A stretch of 64,000 bases of DNA from JALOKP01 sp963800865. Lineage in GTDB: Bacteria > Acidobacteriota > Polarisedimenticolia > J045. The stretch covers positions 930,001 through 994,000 of the forward strand of contig CAWDCL010000004.1 in NCBI GenBank assembly GCA_963800865.1, given 5' to 3'. The notes beneath the pieces were generated by a model. The model did no database searches. It was not told the origin of the DNA and saw only the letters and a program-made list of their open reading frames with translations. Of the stretch, positions 25,642 to 34,230 are shown piece by piece (within the stretch, counting starts at the first letter, position 1; each line of letters starts with the position of its first letter). Position numbers and translations under genes: made by a program.

Positions 25642-26424
25642 ATGCCGGCCACCACACGCTCGATCCCCCTCGCCACGGCGGTGGCGCTCGCCGTGCTGTG
25701 GGCCGCCCCGGCGTCCGCTCAGCCGGCCCCGCCGGCCGCGCCGGCCGCGGCCCCGCCGCCGCCGGGTGTCGGCCGGCTGCGCGGCGAGCTGCGCAGCCCG
25801 GAGCGCCAGCCGATCCCGGGCGCCCAGGTGGCCGCCAGCCGGGCCGAGGGGCCGCCGGTGCTCGTCCTGACCGTCTCGAACGACGAGGGGCTGGTCTCGG
25901 TCGACGGGGTCCCCACGGGGGTCTACGAAGCCCGGGCCCGGGCCGCCGGGTTCCTCCCCGGAACGGTCAAGTCGCTGCACGTCGGGGGGCCGTTCCGGAC
26001 CGTCTCGGACTTCGTGATGAAGCGCGGGCTGGCGCCGCAGGAGGACCTCGTCCTGGCCCCCGCGCCGGCCGCCGGCGGCGAGGATCCGAGCGGCGGGTCC
26101 GTCCCGCAGCCCGTCATGGTGACGGTCGTGGGGGAGAAGGGGCAGCCGGTCGCGGGGGTGCTGGTCCGGTTCCAGCCCGAGGGCCACCGTGCCGACCCCG
26201 CCCAGGCGCGGACCGGGGCGGACGGCCGGGTCACGCTCGGCCCGCTCGCGCCGGGGTCCTGGCGCGTCCTGATCTACCGCGCCGGCTGGACCCGCCTCGC
26301 GCCGCCCCGCCTGCGCTGGAGCGGCGGTCCGCTGACCGTCATCGCGCGCATCCTGCCGGCGCTGGAGCGGGCGGTCCCGACCGTCGACGAACTCGTTCCG
26401 CCGGCGCGCCTGATTCCGCCGTAG
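25642..26424 (+). CDS. Secreted protein with two carboxypeptidase-regulatory-like domains
   Basis: This 260-residue exported protein has a signal peptide (TAVALAVLWAAPASAQ) and a Pro/Ala linker. Two beta-sandwich domains of the CarboxypepD_reg (transthyretin-like) type follow: GRLRGELRSPERQPIPGAQV ... GVPTGVYEARARAAGF at about 43-120, and MVTVVGEKGQPVAGVLVRFQ ... GLAPGSWRVLIYRAGW-like strands at about 155-235. No catalytic domain accompanies them. Such domains usually serve as structural or binding modules in envelope proteins. It converges on the VWFA gene. Confidence 0.75.
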   Translation: MPATTRSIPLATAVALAVLWAAPASAQPAPPAAPAAAPPPPGVGRLRGELRSPERQPIPGAQVAASRAEGPPVLVLTVSNDEGLVSVDGVPTGVYEARARAAGFLPGTVKSLHVGGPFRTVSDFVMKRGLAPQEDLVLAPAPAAGGEDPSGGSVPQPVMVTVVGEKGQPVAGVLVRFQPEGHRADPAQARTGADGRVTLGPLAPGSWRVLIYRAGWTRLAPPRLRWSGGPLTVIARILPALERAVPTVDELVPPARLIPP

Positions 26425-26439
26425 CGGCCACCGGTCGGG

Positions 26440-27620
26440 CTACGGCTCGACGGCGCGGTAGCCGCGGCGGTAGCGGATGTCGGCGCCGGGAGGGATCCCG
26501 CCGACCTCGACCCCGATCGGCACGAAACGCCCGTCGAAGGTCTGGTTGTCCGAGGCGTAGATCACCTGGTAGAGCGTGCGCAGTTCCTCGGCGATCGTCT
26601 CGTACGTCCCGGCGAGTTCCTTCGCCTCGGTCACGAAGAACGCCCGCCCGCCGGTCTCGTCGGCGAGTTCGCGCAGCACCTGCCGGGCCTTGCTGAGGGC
26701 CCCCGTCTGCAGGCCGATCGCGTAGACGGTGACGTCCGACAGCCGCGCCAGGTCCCGCACTTCTTCGAAGGAGATCCGCGACTGCGTGTCGTCGCCGTCG
26801 GAGAGCACGACGATCGCGCGGCGCTCCGCGGGCGTCTCGTGGAGCAGACGGTAGGCGGCGCGGAGCGCCTCGTAGAGCGCCGTGCCGCCGAGCGCCTCGG
26901 TCGAGCGGAGCGAGCGGCACAGCGACTCGTGGTCGGACGAGCTGGGGTGGATCAGGAAGACGTTGTCGTCGAAGTTGATGACCAGCGCCTTGTCCTTCTC
27001 CGTCAGCGCACCGACGAAGTCGCACGCCGCCTCCTGGGCTTCGGCCATCCGCTCCTTCATCGAGCCGGAGCTGTCGAGCACGATCGCCACCGCGAGCGGC
27101 CGCTTGTCGGTGGAGACCGAGAGGACCTTCTGCGGCTTGCCCGACTCGGTCACGGTGAAGTTGTCCACGCCCAGTCCCTGCACGACCCGGCGCTGGGCGT
27201 CGCGGACCGAGACGTCGAGCACCACGCGCTGGACGTTGACCACGAACTGGAGGTCGACCGACTTCGTGACCACGAAGGCCGACGTGGTCGGGCCGTCGCG
27301 GTGGACGGCGATCACCCTCACGACGTGCGTCCCGCCCTTCCTGCCGAAGTCGTGAACGACCTGCCACGGCGGGGCGGTGTCGCTGAAGACGAGCTTGTCG
27401 TCGACGTAGAAGTCGACGCGCTCGATGTCCTCCTCGCGGGGGGCGGAGACCGCCGCACGGAGGGTCGTCTTGCCGGACACGACCCCGCCGCTCTTCGGCT
27501 CGACGATCTCGACCTTGAACCCCCGGCGCGGCGCGAGGTCCTGCGCCGCCGCGGGCGCCCGGCCCCGGCCCCGGCCGTGACGGCCAGCGCGCCCAGCAGC
27601 GTGACGAGGGGACGGGTCAC
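26440..27620 (-). CDS. Secreted VWFA protein (Acidobacterial VWFA-related family), frameshifted in the signal region
   Basis: The signal peptide (VTRPLVTLLGALAVTAGAGA) is read from GTG 27620, overlapping the TPR gene stop. The mature part (APAAAQDLAPRRGFKVEIVE...) is in another frame, so one base is missing within the GGGGCC-rich run near 27555-27575. The body has an N-terminal beta domain, then VQRVVLDVSVRDAQRRVVQG, then a VWA domain with the metal site DSSGSMKERM and DGDDTQS. It ends IRYRRGYRAVEP. This matches the VWFA-related family widespread in Acidobacteria (TIGR03436). GTG 27480 would give a leaderless 346-residue product, which is less likely for this family. Confidence 0.83.
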
Positions 27621-29158
27621 TTCTTCCTCTCGTCGGCCGGCAGGGTCGACGGCCGGGCCGCCGGATCGAGCGTGCGCAGCGCTTCCACGGCGCGCGCCGT
27701 GTCGTCCGGGGGCGGTCCGGCCGCGAGCAGCGCCTGCAGCGCGGCGGTGGCCGCGTCGCGGTCGCCGGCGGCGAGCGCGAGGCGCGCCAGCCCGGCCTGC
27801 GCGGGCCAGCCCCCTCCGCCCTCGACCGCGCGGCGGTAGGCCTCGGCCGCCCCCGCGGGATCGCCGGTCAGCTCGCGCAGCACCCCGAGGTTGACGAGGT
27901 CCGCCCCGCCGAGCGGCTGCTGCTCCGCGACCCGCAGCAGCAGCTTCTCGGCCTCCAGCATCCGGCCGGCGGAGCCGAGCACGAAGACCGCGCGCCGCGC
28001 GACGTCGAGGTCCCCGGGGGCGCGGGCCACCGCCGACTCGGCCAGCGTGGCGGCCTCCGCGGCTCGTCCCACCGCGATCTGCGTCTCGCCCAGCGCCAGC
28101 AGGTCGGCCGGCGTGGCCGCGCCGCTCTGCGCCTTCGCGCCGAGCGTCGCCAGCTCGCTCAGCCGGGCGTGCCAGCGCTGCTGGGCCTCGCGGCGCAACG
28201 CGGCCCCCGCGTCGTCGCGCGTCGCGGCGGTCGCCCCGACCGTGTCTCCCAGCTGCGCCAGCGCGTCGTCGAGCCGTCCCGAGCGGCCGAGAGCGTCGGC
28301 CAGCGCGACCTGCGCGCGGGCGAAGCCGGGATCGATCGCGAGCGCCTGGCGTGCGGCGTCCTCGGCCTCGGGCAGCGCGTCGAGCGCGAGGTAGATCTCG
28401 GCCATCAGCACGACCGCACGCGCGTCGCGGGGGGTCAGGCGGATCGCCTCGCGGGCCGGGGCGAGCGCCTGGTCGGGCAGGCGCGCGCGCAGCAGCGTGC
28501 GGGCCAGCCCCAGCTGCACCTCGGCGTCGTCGGGCCGCAGCCGGGCCGCCTCGCGCGCGTCGTCGAGCGCCGCCTCGATCCGGTTCTTCGAGAGCTGGTA
28601 CTCGCCGCGGTGGATCCGCGTCCGCGCGTCGGCCGGGTTGGCGTCGAGCGCCTTGCCGAAGAACTCGAGCGCCTGCGCCTCGTCGCCGGTGGCGATCGCG
28701 ACGCGGGCCAGCCCGTCCCAGGCCGGCGAGTAGTCCTTTCGCACGTCGAGCGCCATGTAGTACGCGGCGCGGGCCCGGTCGGGGTTGCCGGCGGAGAGGT
28801 TCGCGTCGCCCAGCGCGACCAGCGTGCCGAGGTGTTTCGGCTCCAGCTCGATCGCGATCTCGAGCACCTTGACCGCCCCGTCGGGGTCGCGCGCCTGGAT
28901 CAGCGCGAGCCCGCAGTACCAGTGCGCGTCGTGCGACGAGAGCGCGCGCGCCGCGACCCAGCAGAGGTTGTCCGCGGCGGCCCGCGCATCGCCCGTCTTG
29001 AGCTGCCGGATCCCCTCGTTGAGGCGCCGGAACGACTCCTGCCGCACGTCCCCCGCGTTCTCGGCGCGCGCCGCGGGCGACCCGGGCGCAGCGCAGATCG
29101 CGAACGCGGCGAGGCAGGCGCCGGCAGCGGTCGGGAAGGGGATGCGGCCGCGGGTCAC
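27617..29158 (-). CDS. Secreted tetratricopeptide-repeat protein
   Basis: This 513-residue protein has a signal peptide (AGACLAAFAICAAPGSPAARA). About ten TPR motifs follow, for example AHWYCGLALIQARDPDGAVK, ALGDANLSAGNPDRARAAYY and AWDGLARVAIATGDEAQALE. These form a superhelix for protein contacts in the periplasm. Its GTG start overlaps the upstream thioredoxin/TPR gene stop (29155-29158), and its end overlaps the VWFA gene start (27617-27620). The three are therefore translationally coupled and probably act together in the envelope. Confidence 0.88.
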   Translation of the reverse strand: MTRGRIPFPTAAGACLAAFAICAAPGSPAARAENAGDVRQESFRRLNEGIRQLKTGDARAAADNLCWVAARALSSHDAHWYCGLALIQARDPDGAVKVLEIAIELEPKHLGTLVALGDANLSAGNPDRARAAYYMALDVRKDYSPAWDGLARVAIATGDEAQALEFFGKALDANPADARTRIHRGEYQLSKNRIEAALDDAREAARLRPDDAEVQLGLARTLLRARLPDQALAPAREAIRLTPRDARAVVLMAEIYLALDALPEAEDAARQALAIDPGFARAQVALADALGRSGRLDDALAQLGDTVGATAATRDDAGAALRREAQQRWHARLSELATLGAKAQSGAATPADLLALGETQIAVGRAAEAATLAESAVARAPGDLDVARRAVFVLGSAGRMLEAEKLLLRVAEQQPLGGADLVNLGVLRELTGDPAGAAEAYRRAVEGGGGWPAQAGLARLALAAGDRDAATAALQALLAAGPPPDDTARAVEALRTLDPAARPSTLPADERKK

Positions 29159-30228
29159 GACCGGGCCGCCATCGTGATCCGAAGGCGCAGCTCCCGCAGC
29201 TCGGGATCGTGCGGATCGAGCTTGATGGCGCGCTCGATCAGCTCCCGGGCCCGCGCGACGTTGCCCTGGGCCAGTGCGACTTCGGCCACCGCGGCCATCG
29301 CCCGCGGGTCGTCGGGCGCGAGCGTCAGCGCCCGGCCGGCGAACTCCGCGGCGCGCCCCGGATCCCGGGCCGAGCGGACCAGCCAGGCCGCGGCGGCGCG
29401 CTGCGCATCGGGGTCGCCGGGGAAGGCCTCCGCGCGCCGGATCAGCACCGCCCCTTTCGCCGCGTCCCCTTCCACGGTGCCCGCCAGCTCGACGTAACGA
29501 TCCCAGATCTCCGCCGCGCCGCTGGCTGCCGCGCAGGGGGCGGCGGCGGCCGAGAGCCGGGCCAGCGCGGCCGCGGGCTGGGCGGCCCCGAGATCGAGCT
29601 CCACGAGGAACAGCACCGCGTCGTCGCCGGCGTCTCCCGCGCAGGCCGGGTCGGCGGCGAGGGCCTGTTCGGCGGCCGTGCGCGCGCCCGCGGTCTCGCC
29701 GCTGCGCCGCAGCTGCCCGGCCACACGCAGCAGCTCCGCGGGATCGCCGGCCGCCGCCGCTGTCGCGCTGCGCCCGCCGCCGGCCGCGAGCCGCGCGCGA
29801 TCGACCGCCGCGAGGATGTCAGGCGCCTTGCGGTAGCCTTCGAGCCGTTCGAGCGCCTTCCCGTCGGCCGGATCGAGCAGCAGCACCAGCGGCAGCCCTT
29901 CGATCTGGTAGCGGTCCCTCAGGTCGAGGCCGGTCCCCTTGACCGCGTCGACCTCGGCCCGCAGCGCTATGACCTCCGGCGCGAGGGCGCGACCGACCTC
30001 GTCCTTCGACCAGACCTCGGCGTCCATCACGTGACAGTACTTGCACCACGCGGCCCAGGCGTCGAGCAGCACGAGCTTGTGCTGCTCGCGGGCCGCGGCG
30101 AGCGCCTGTTCGAAGCTGCCGGAGAACCAGCGCACCCCCCCGGCCGGGTCGCCCGCGGCACGCGCCGGCAGCAGCGCGGCGGCGAGCAGCGCCGTGACGA
30201 TCGCGGTCCCCCGGCGGAGCGTTCCCAT
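29155..30228 (-). CDS. Secreted thioredoxin-fold protein with TPR tail
   Basis: The protein has 357 residues. A signal peptide (MGTLRRGTAIVTALLAAALL) leads to a thioredoxin-like domain of the Thioredoxin_7/DsbD-gamma type at about 33-150. Its redox pair is Cys62-Lys-Tyr-Cys65 (WAAWCKYCHVMD) and its cis-proline loop is IEGLPLVLLLD. The remainder is TPR-like (about 160-350). It probably handles disulfides of exported proteins. It starts 20 bases after mtaB and overlaps the next TPR gene. Confidence 0.85.
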   Translation of the reverse strand: MGTLRRGTAIVTALLAAALLPARAAGDPAGGVRWFSGSFEQALAAAREQHKLVLLDAWAAWCKYCHVMDAEVWSKDEVGRALAPEVIALRAEVDAVKGTGLDLRDRYQIEGLPLVLLLDPADGKALERLEGYRKAPDILAAVDRARLAAGGGRSATAAAAGDPAELLRVAGQLRRSGETAGARTAAEQALAADPACAGDAGDDAVLFLVELDLGAAQPAAALARLSAAAAPCAAASGAAEIWDRYVELAGTVEGDAAKGAVLIRRAEAFPGDPDAQRAAAAWLVRSARDPGRAAEFAGRALTLAPDDPRAMAAVAEVALAQGNVARARELIERAIKLDPHDPELRELRLRITMAARS

Positions 30229-30248
30229 GAGGCCCTCGGCGACGGCGG

Positions 30249-32135
30249 TCAGGCGACCGCGCCGCGCACGGTTTCCCCGTCCGCCTCGACCTGCGTCAGG
30301 CGCACCGCGAGGGGCGTGCCGGGCGGGGCCGCGGGAACGAGGACCTCAATGTAGTGGGCAGTGAGGGTGCGGCGCCAACCGTCGCCGGCCAGCCCGGCCA
30401 GGGCCAGCGCCGGAAGCGTCCGGCCGAGCAGCCGCTCGCGGTAGGCGCGCTTCTTCGCCGCGCCGAGCGCGCGCAGCTCGGCGGTCCGCTCCCGCGCGAC
30501 CTCCGGCGGCAGGTGCCCCGGCATCGCCGCGGCGCGGGTGCCGGGCCGCGACGAGTACGAGAAGACGTGCAGGTAGGCGAGCGGCAGGCTCTCGACGAAG
30601 GCGAGCGTCTCGCGGTGGTCCGCGTCGCGTTCGCCCGGGAAGCCCGCGATCACGTCGGCGCCGAGGCAGATGTCGGGGGCGCGGGCGGCGAGCGTCTCGA
30701 GCAGGGTGCGGTAGTCGCGGGTGCGGTAGTTCCGCGCCATCGATCCCAGCACCCGGTCGCTTCCGCTCTGGAGCGGAACCTGGAGGTGCGGCGCGAGCTG
30801 CCGGGCCGGCGTCGACGCCAGCCGCTCGACGATGCGCGGCGTGACCGTGCGCGGCTCGAGCGAGTTGAGCCGCAGCACGAGCGGCAGCTCGGCCGCGAGC
30901 AGCGCGTCGAGCAGGTCGGCCAGTTCGTCGCGCGGCGCGAGGTCCCGGCCCCAGGCGCCCACGTTGACGCCGGTGAGGCCGATCTCGCGCACGCCCCGCG
31001 CCGCCAGCGCGCGGGCGTCGGACAGCACGGCCGCCGCAGCGAGCGAGCGGCCGGGTCCGCGGACGCGGGGAATGATGCAGTAGCTGCAGGCGAGGTCGCA
31101 GCCCTCCTGCACCCGCAACCAGCCCCGCGCCGAGTCCTCGAAGTAGATCGCCGGGGCCGCGCTGACGCTCGCGCCCTCGCGCGCCCCGTCGGGGCCGGCC
31201 TCCGTGCCGGCCCTCCCGCTCGCGCTCTCGCGCGCCCCGTCGGGGCCGGCCTCCGTGGCGGCCCTCCCGCTCGCGCCCTCGCGCGCCCCGTAGGGGCCGG
31301 CCTCCGTGCCGGCCCTCCCGCTCGCGCCCTCGCGCGCCCCGTAGGGGCCGGCCTCCGTGCCGGCCCTCCCGCTCGCGCCCTCGCGCGCCCCGTAGGGGCC
31401 GGCCTCCGTGCCGGCCCTCCCGCTCGCGCCCTCGCGGGCCCCGTCTGGGCCGGCCTCCGTGCCGGCCCTCCCGCTAGCGCTCTCGCGCGCCCCGTAGGGG
31501 CCGGCCTCCGTGCCGGCCCTCCCGCTCGCGCCCTCGCGCGCCCCGTAGGGGCCGGCCTCCGTGCCGGCCCTCCCGCTCGCGCTCTGCGGCGGGCCGCCAC
31601 GGAGGGCGGCCCCTACGGTCGGCTCCATGCTCGACGCGCCCTGCGGCGGGCCGCCACGGAGGGCGGCCCCTACGGTCGGCTCCATGCTCGACGCGCCCTG
31701 CGGCGGGCCGCCACGGAGGGCGGCCCCTACGGTCGACGCCCTGCTCGACGCGCCCTGCGGCGGGCCGCCACGGAGGGCGGCCCCTGCAGTCGGCGCCATG
31801 TTCCCCAGCAGCGCCGCCGGCAGCGTGTGCCGCGCCGCGTGCCCGACGACCGCGTCCAGCACGCGGAGTCCGCTCAGCGCCCCGGGATCCCGCTCGGCAT
31901 AGCACCCGGTCGCGACGATCCGCGCCTCGGGGTTCAGCCGCCGCAGCCGGCGCGCCAGCCGCCGGCCGTCGCGATCGGCGGCCGAGGTGACGGTGCAGGT
32001 GTTGAGCAGGATCAGGTCGGCTGCGGCCGGGTCGGCCGTCGGCGTGTAGCCCTGCGCGCGCAGCAGCCCCTCGGCCCGGGCGCTGTCGAACTGGTTGAGC
32101 TTGCAGCCCAGCGTGACGACGTGGTACCGCGGCAT
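30249..32135 (-). CDS. mtaB: tRNA t6A37 methylthiotransferase MtaB with in-frame repeat insertion
   Basis: This radical-SAM enzyme adds a methylthio group to t6A37 of tRNA. The N-terminal UPF0004 domain has Cys11, Cys47 and Cys78 for one Fe-S cluster. The radical-SAM domain has GCDLACSYC (Cys346, 350, 353), and a TRAM-like end follows. The protein is 628 residues against about 420-440 normally. The excess, about residues 113-327, lies exactly between the two domains and is encoded by twelve REP-like hairpin units (4 of 57 bp, 8 of 51 bp), giving repeats such as GRAGTEAGPYGAREGAS. The frame stays open throughout and both catalytic halves look intact. It lies 35 bases downstream of purE. Confidence 0.92.
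   Translation of the reverse strand: MPRYHVVTLGCKLNQFDSARAEGLLRAQGYTPTADPAAADLILLNTCTVTSAADRDGRRLARRLRRLNPEARIVATGCYAERDPGALSGLRVLDAVVGHAARHTLPAALLGNMAPTAGAALRGGPPQGASSRASTVGAALRGGPPQGASSMEPTVGAALRGGPPQGASSMEPTVGAALRGGPPQSASGRAGTEAGPYGAREGASGRAGTEAGPYGARESASGRAGTEAGPDGAREGASGRAGTEAGPYGAREGASGRAGTEAGPYGAREGASGRAGTEAGPYGAREGASGRAATEAGPDGARESASGRAGTEAGPDGAREGASVSAAPAIYFEDSARGWLRVQEGCDLACSYCIIPRVRGPGRSLAAAAVLSDARALAARGVREIGLTGVNVGAWGRDLAPRDELADLLDALLAAELPLVLRLNSLEPRTVTPRIVERLASTPARQLAPHLQVPLQSGSDRVLGSMARNYRTRDYRTLLETLAARAPDICLGADVIAGFPGERDADHRETLAFVESLPLAYLHVFSYSSRPGTRAAAMPGHLPPEVARERTAELRALGAAKKRAYRERLLGRTLPALALAGLAGDGWRRTLTAHYIEVLVPAAPPGTPLAVRLTQVEADGETVRGAVA
31188..31789. repeat. REP-like hairpin array inside mtaB (8 x 51 bp plus 4 x 57 bp)
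   Basis: Eight 51-bp units start at 31188, 31239, 31290, 31341, 31392, 31443, 31494 and 31545. Their arms are GGGCCGGC/GCCGGCCC with a CTCCGT loop. Four 57-bp units in the opposite orientation start at 31591, 31648, 31705 and 31762, with arms GGGCCGCC/GGCGGCCC and an ACGGAG loop. Both unit lengths are multiples of three. In the mtaB frame the GTAG flank is read as GTA or as part of CCC-TAC, never as TAG. The unit at 31239 has a substitution in only one arm, halfway between the two arm types. Confidence 0.92.
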
Positions 32136-32170
32136 GGCGACGACCGGCCGGACGGCCCCGGGGCGCCGGG

Positions 32171-32692
32171 TCAGCCCGCGAGCAGGCGGGCGAGCGTGTC
32201 GAGCGCCCCGGCCGACGCGCGCTCGACCTCGGCCGCCATCTCGCGCTTGCGCTGCGCGAGCCGCTCGGCGAGTGCCGGGTCCGAGAGGGCCAGGATCTGC
32301 ACCGCGAGCACGCCGGCGTTGGCCGCGCCGGCCTTGCCGATCGCGAGCGTCGCGACCGGCACGCCCTTCGGCATCTGCGCGGTCGAGAGCAGCGCGTCGA
32401 GGCCGCCCAGCGTCGAGCCGCCCAGCGGCACGCCGAGCACCGGGCGCGTGGTGTGCGCCGCGACGGCGCCGGCGAGGTGCGCGGCCATGCCGGCCCCGGC
32501 GATGAACACGAGCACGCCGCGGGCCTCGCAGTCCCTGACGCAGGCGGCGGTCTCTGCCGGGGTGCGGTGCGCGGAGGTGACGCGGATCTCGTACGCGACG
32601 CCGAAGCGCTCCAGCTCGCGCGCCGCCTCGGCCATCTGTTCGAGGTCGGACGCCGAGCCCATCAGGATCGCCACCTTCGGCGTCGCGCTCAC
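32171..32692 (-). CDS. purE: N5-carboxyaminoimidazole ribonucleotide mutase
   Basis: This purine-synthesis enzyme moves the carboxyl group of N5-CAIR to form CAIR. At 173 residues it is the normal size. It has the phosphate loop ILMGSASDLEQM, the catalytic SAHRTP and FIAGAGMAAHLAG, and LGVPLGGSTLGGLDALLS. The start GTG 32692 overlaps the purD stop (GTGA), so the two are coupled. No purK is visible nearby. Confidence 0.95.
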   Translation of the reverse strand: MSATPKVAILMGSASDLEQMAEAARELERFGVAYEIRVTSAHRTPAETAACVRDCEARGVLVFIAGAGMAAHLAGAVAAHTTRPVLGVPLGGSTLGGLDALLSTAQMPKGVPVATLAIGKAGAANAGVLAVQILALSDPALAERLAQRKREMAAEVERASAGALDTLARLLAG

Positions 32693-33990
32693 GCGGGGGC
32701 CCCGTTGCGGCGCGCCAGCAGCTCCAGCGCGTCCACTGCGACGTCGCGGCGGTAGTGCACGCCGGGGAAGTGGATCTTCGACGCGGCGTCGTAGGCCCGC
32801 CGGCGCGCGTCGGCGATGTCGCGGCCCAGCGCGGTGACGTCGAGCACGCGGCCGCCTGCGGTGCGGATCTCGCCGCCCGGCCCGGTGCGGGTGCCGGCGT
32901 GGAAGAAGAGCAGGTCGGGCCCGCCGACGAAGAGATCGAGCCCGGTGATCTTCTTCCCCTTCGGATACTGGCCCGGGTAGCCCTGCGCGGCGAGCACGAC
33001 CGTGACTGCGGCCTCGCGCCGCCACTCGACGCGCGCGTTGGAGAGGTCGCCGTGCGCGGCCGCGACGAGCAGCGGGACCAGGTCGGAGGCCAGGCGCGGC
33101 AGGATGACCTGCGTCTCCGGGTCGCCGAAGCGGACGTTGTACTCGAGCACGCTCGGTCCGGCCTCGTTCAGCATGAGGCCGACGTAGAGCACGCCGCGAT
33201 ACGGGTGCCCCTCGTCCGCCATCCCCTTGATCGTCGGCGCCACGACCTTCTCGAGCACGTGCGCGATCGTCGCGCGGTCGAGGTGCAGGGCGGGGGAGAA
33301 GGCGCCCATCCCGCCGGTGTTCGGGCCGCGGTCGCCGTCGAAGACGCGCTTGTAGTCCTGCGCGGTCACGAGCGGGATGACCCGCACACCGTCGCTGATC
33401 ACGAAGAACGACGCCTCGCGCCCGGTCACGAAGCGCTCGATGACGACCACCTTGCCGGCGCCGCCGAAGGCGCGCTGGACCATCAGCCGCTGCACGGCCT
33501 CGTGGCCCTGCTCGTGGGTCTCGCAGATGAAGACCCCCTTGCCCGCCGCGAGGCCGTCGGCCTTCACGACCAGCGGCAGCGGGTGCTGATCGATGAACCG
33601 GCAGGCGGCGTCGACGTCGTCGAAGATCTCGAACGGCGCGGTCGGGATCCCGTGCCGGCGCATGAACTGCTTGCTGAAGGCCTTGCTCCCCTCGAGCCGC
33701 GCGGCCCCGGCGGACGGTCCGAAGACGGCGCGGCCGCGGGCCTGGATCTTGTCGGTCAGTCCCTGGCAGAGCGGCATCTCGGGGCCGACGACGGTCAGGT
33801 CGATCCCCTGGCGCGCGACGAAGTCGGCGACGGCATCGAGATCGGAAGAAGCGAGGGGAGGGCAGTCGGCGATCTCGGCGATGCCGGCGTTGCCGGGACT
33901 GCAGAACAACTCTTCGACGACCCGGCTCTGGCGGATCTTCCACGCCAGGGCGTGCTCCCGGCCTCCCCCGCCGATGACCAGCACCTTCAT
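32689..33990 (-). CDS. purD: Phosphoribosylamine-glycine ligase (GAR synthetase)
   Basis: This ATP-grasp enzyme performs the second step of purine synthesis. The protein has 433 residues. It opens MKVLVIGGGGREHALAWKIR, with SPGNAGIAEIADC next. The ATP-grasp core has FMRRHGIPTAPFEIFDDVDA, LVVKADGLAAGKGV and FVTGREASFFVISDG, and the metal site is NTGGMGAFSP and EYNVRFGDPETQ. It is first of a run purD-purE-mtaB-thioredoxin/TPR-TPR-VWFA on the same strand with gaps of 35 bases or less. The leader contains a hairpin and a plausible promoter. Confidence 0.96.
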   Translation of the reverse strand: MKVLVIGGGGREHALAWKIRQSRVVEELFCSPGNAGIAEIADCPPLASSDLDAVADFVARQGIDLTVVGPEMPLCQGLTDKIQARGRAVFGPSAGAARLEGSKAFSKQFMRRHGIPTAPFEIFDDVDAACRFIDQHPLPLVVKADGLAAGKGVFICETHEQGHEAVQRLMVQRAFGGAGKVVVIERFVTGREASFFVISDGVRVIPLVTAQDYKRVFDGDRGPNTGGMGAFSPALHLDRATIAHVLEKVVAPTIKGMADEGHPYRGVLYVGLMLNEAGPSVLEYNVRFGDPETQVILPRLASDLVPLLVAAAHGDLSNARVEWRREAAVTVVLAAQGYPGQYPKGKKITGLDLFVGGPDLLFFHAGTRTGPGGEIRTAGGRVLDVTALGRDIADARRRAYDAASKIHFPGVHYRRDVAVDALELLARRNGAPA

Positions 33991-34016
33991 TTCCGCTTCC
34001 CCTTCCTCGTGGCACC

Positions 34017-34056
34017 GGAAGCGGCCCGAAGGCGCCCCCCGAACGCAGCCGCTTCC
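34017..34056 (-). promoter_or_regulatory. Inverted repeat in the purD leader
   Basis: Perfect 9-bp arms GGAAGCGGC and GCCGCTTCC are separated by 22 bases and lie 27-66 bases upstream of the purD ATG. It would form a hairpin in the mRNA leader or bind a dimeric regulator. No known purine riboswitch motif is seen. Confidence 0.35.
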
Positions 34057-34103
34057 TTCCGCTCGCCCGGCCCACTTCGGGCGGCTCGCCCTGACGCGGC
34101 GCG

Positions 34104-34132
34104 ATTCTCAAACAGGCGGGAATTAAAGGCAA
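34104..34132 (-). promoter_or_regulatory. Possible sigma-70 promoter for purD-purE
   Basis: TTGCCT, 17 bases, GAGAAT on the minus strand, about 114 bases upstream of purD. It sits in the only AT-rich pocket of this intergenic region. Confidence 0.4.
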
Positions 34133-34165
34133 GAAAAATGACCCTGTTAGCCGTGCGAGTAAGAC

Positions 34166-34230
34166 GTAGGGGCCGGCCTCCGTGCCGGCCCGCAGGTTGC
34201 GCAGCGGGCCGCCACGGAGGGCGGCCTCTA
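34166..34230. repeat. REP-like hairpin pair in inverted orientation
   Basis: One element of each arm type lies head to head: GTAG + GGGCCGGC/GCCGGCCC at 34166-34191, then GGGCCGCC with GGCGGCC(T)C ending CTAC at 34205-34230. The second supplies the TAG stop codon of the galT-like gene. It lies between the purD promoter and the end of galT. Confidence 0.85.
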
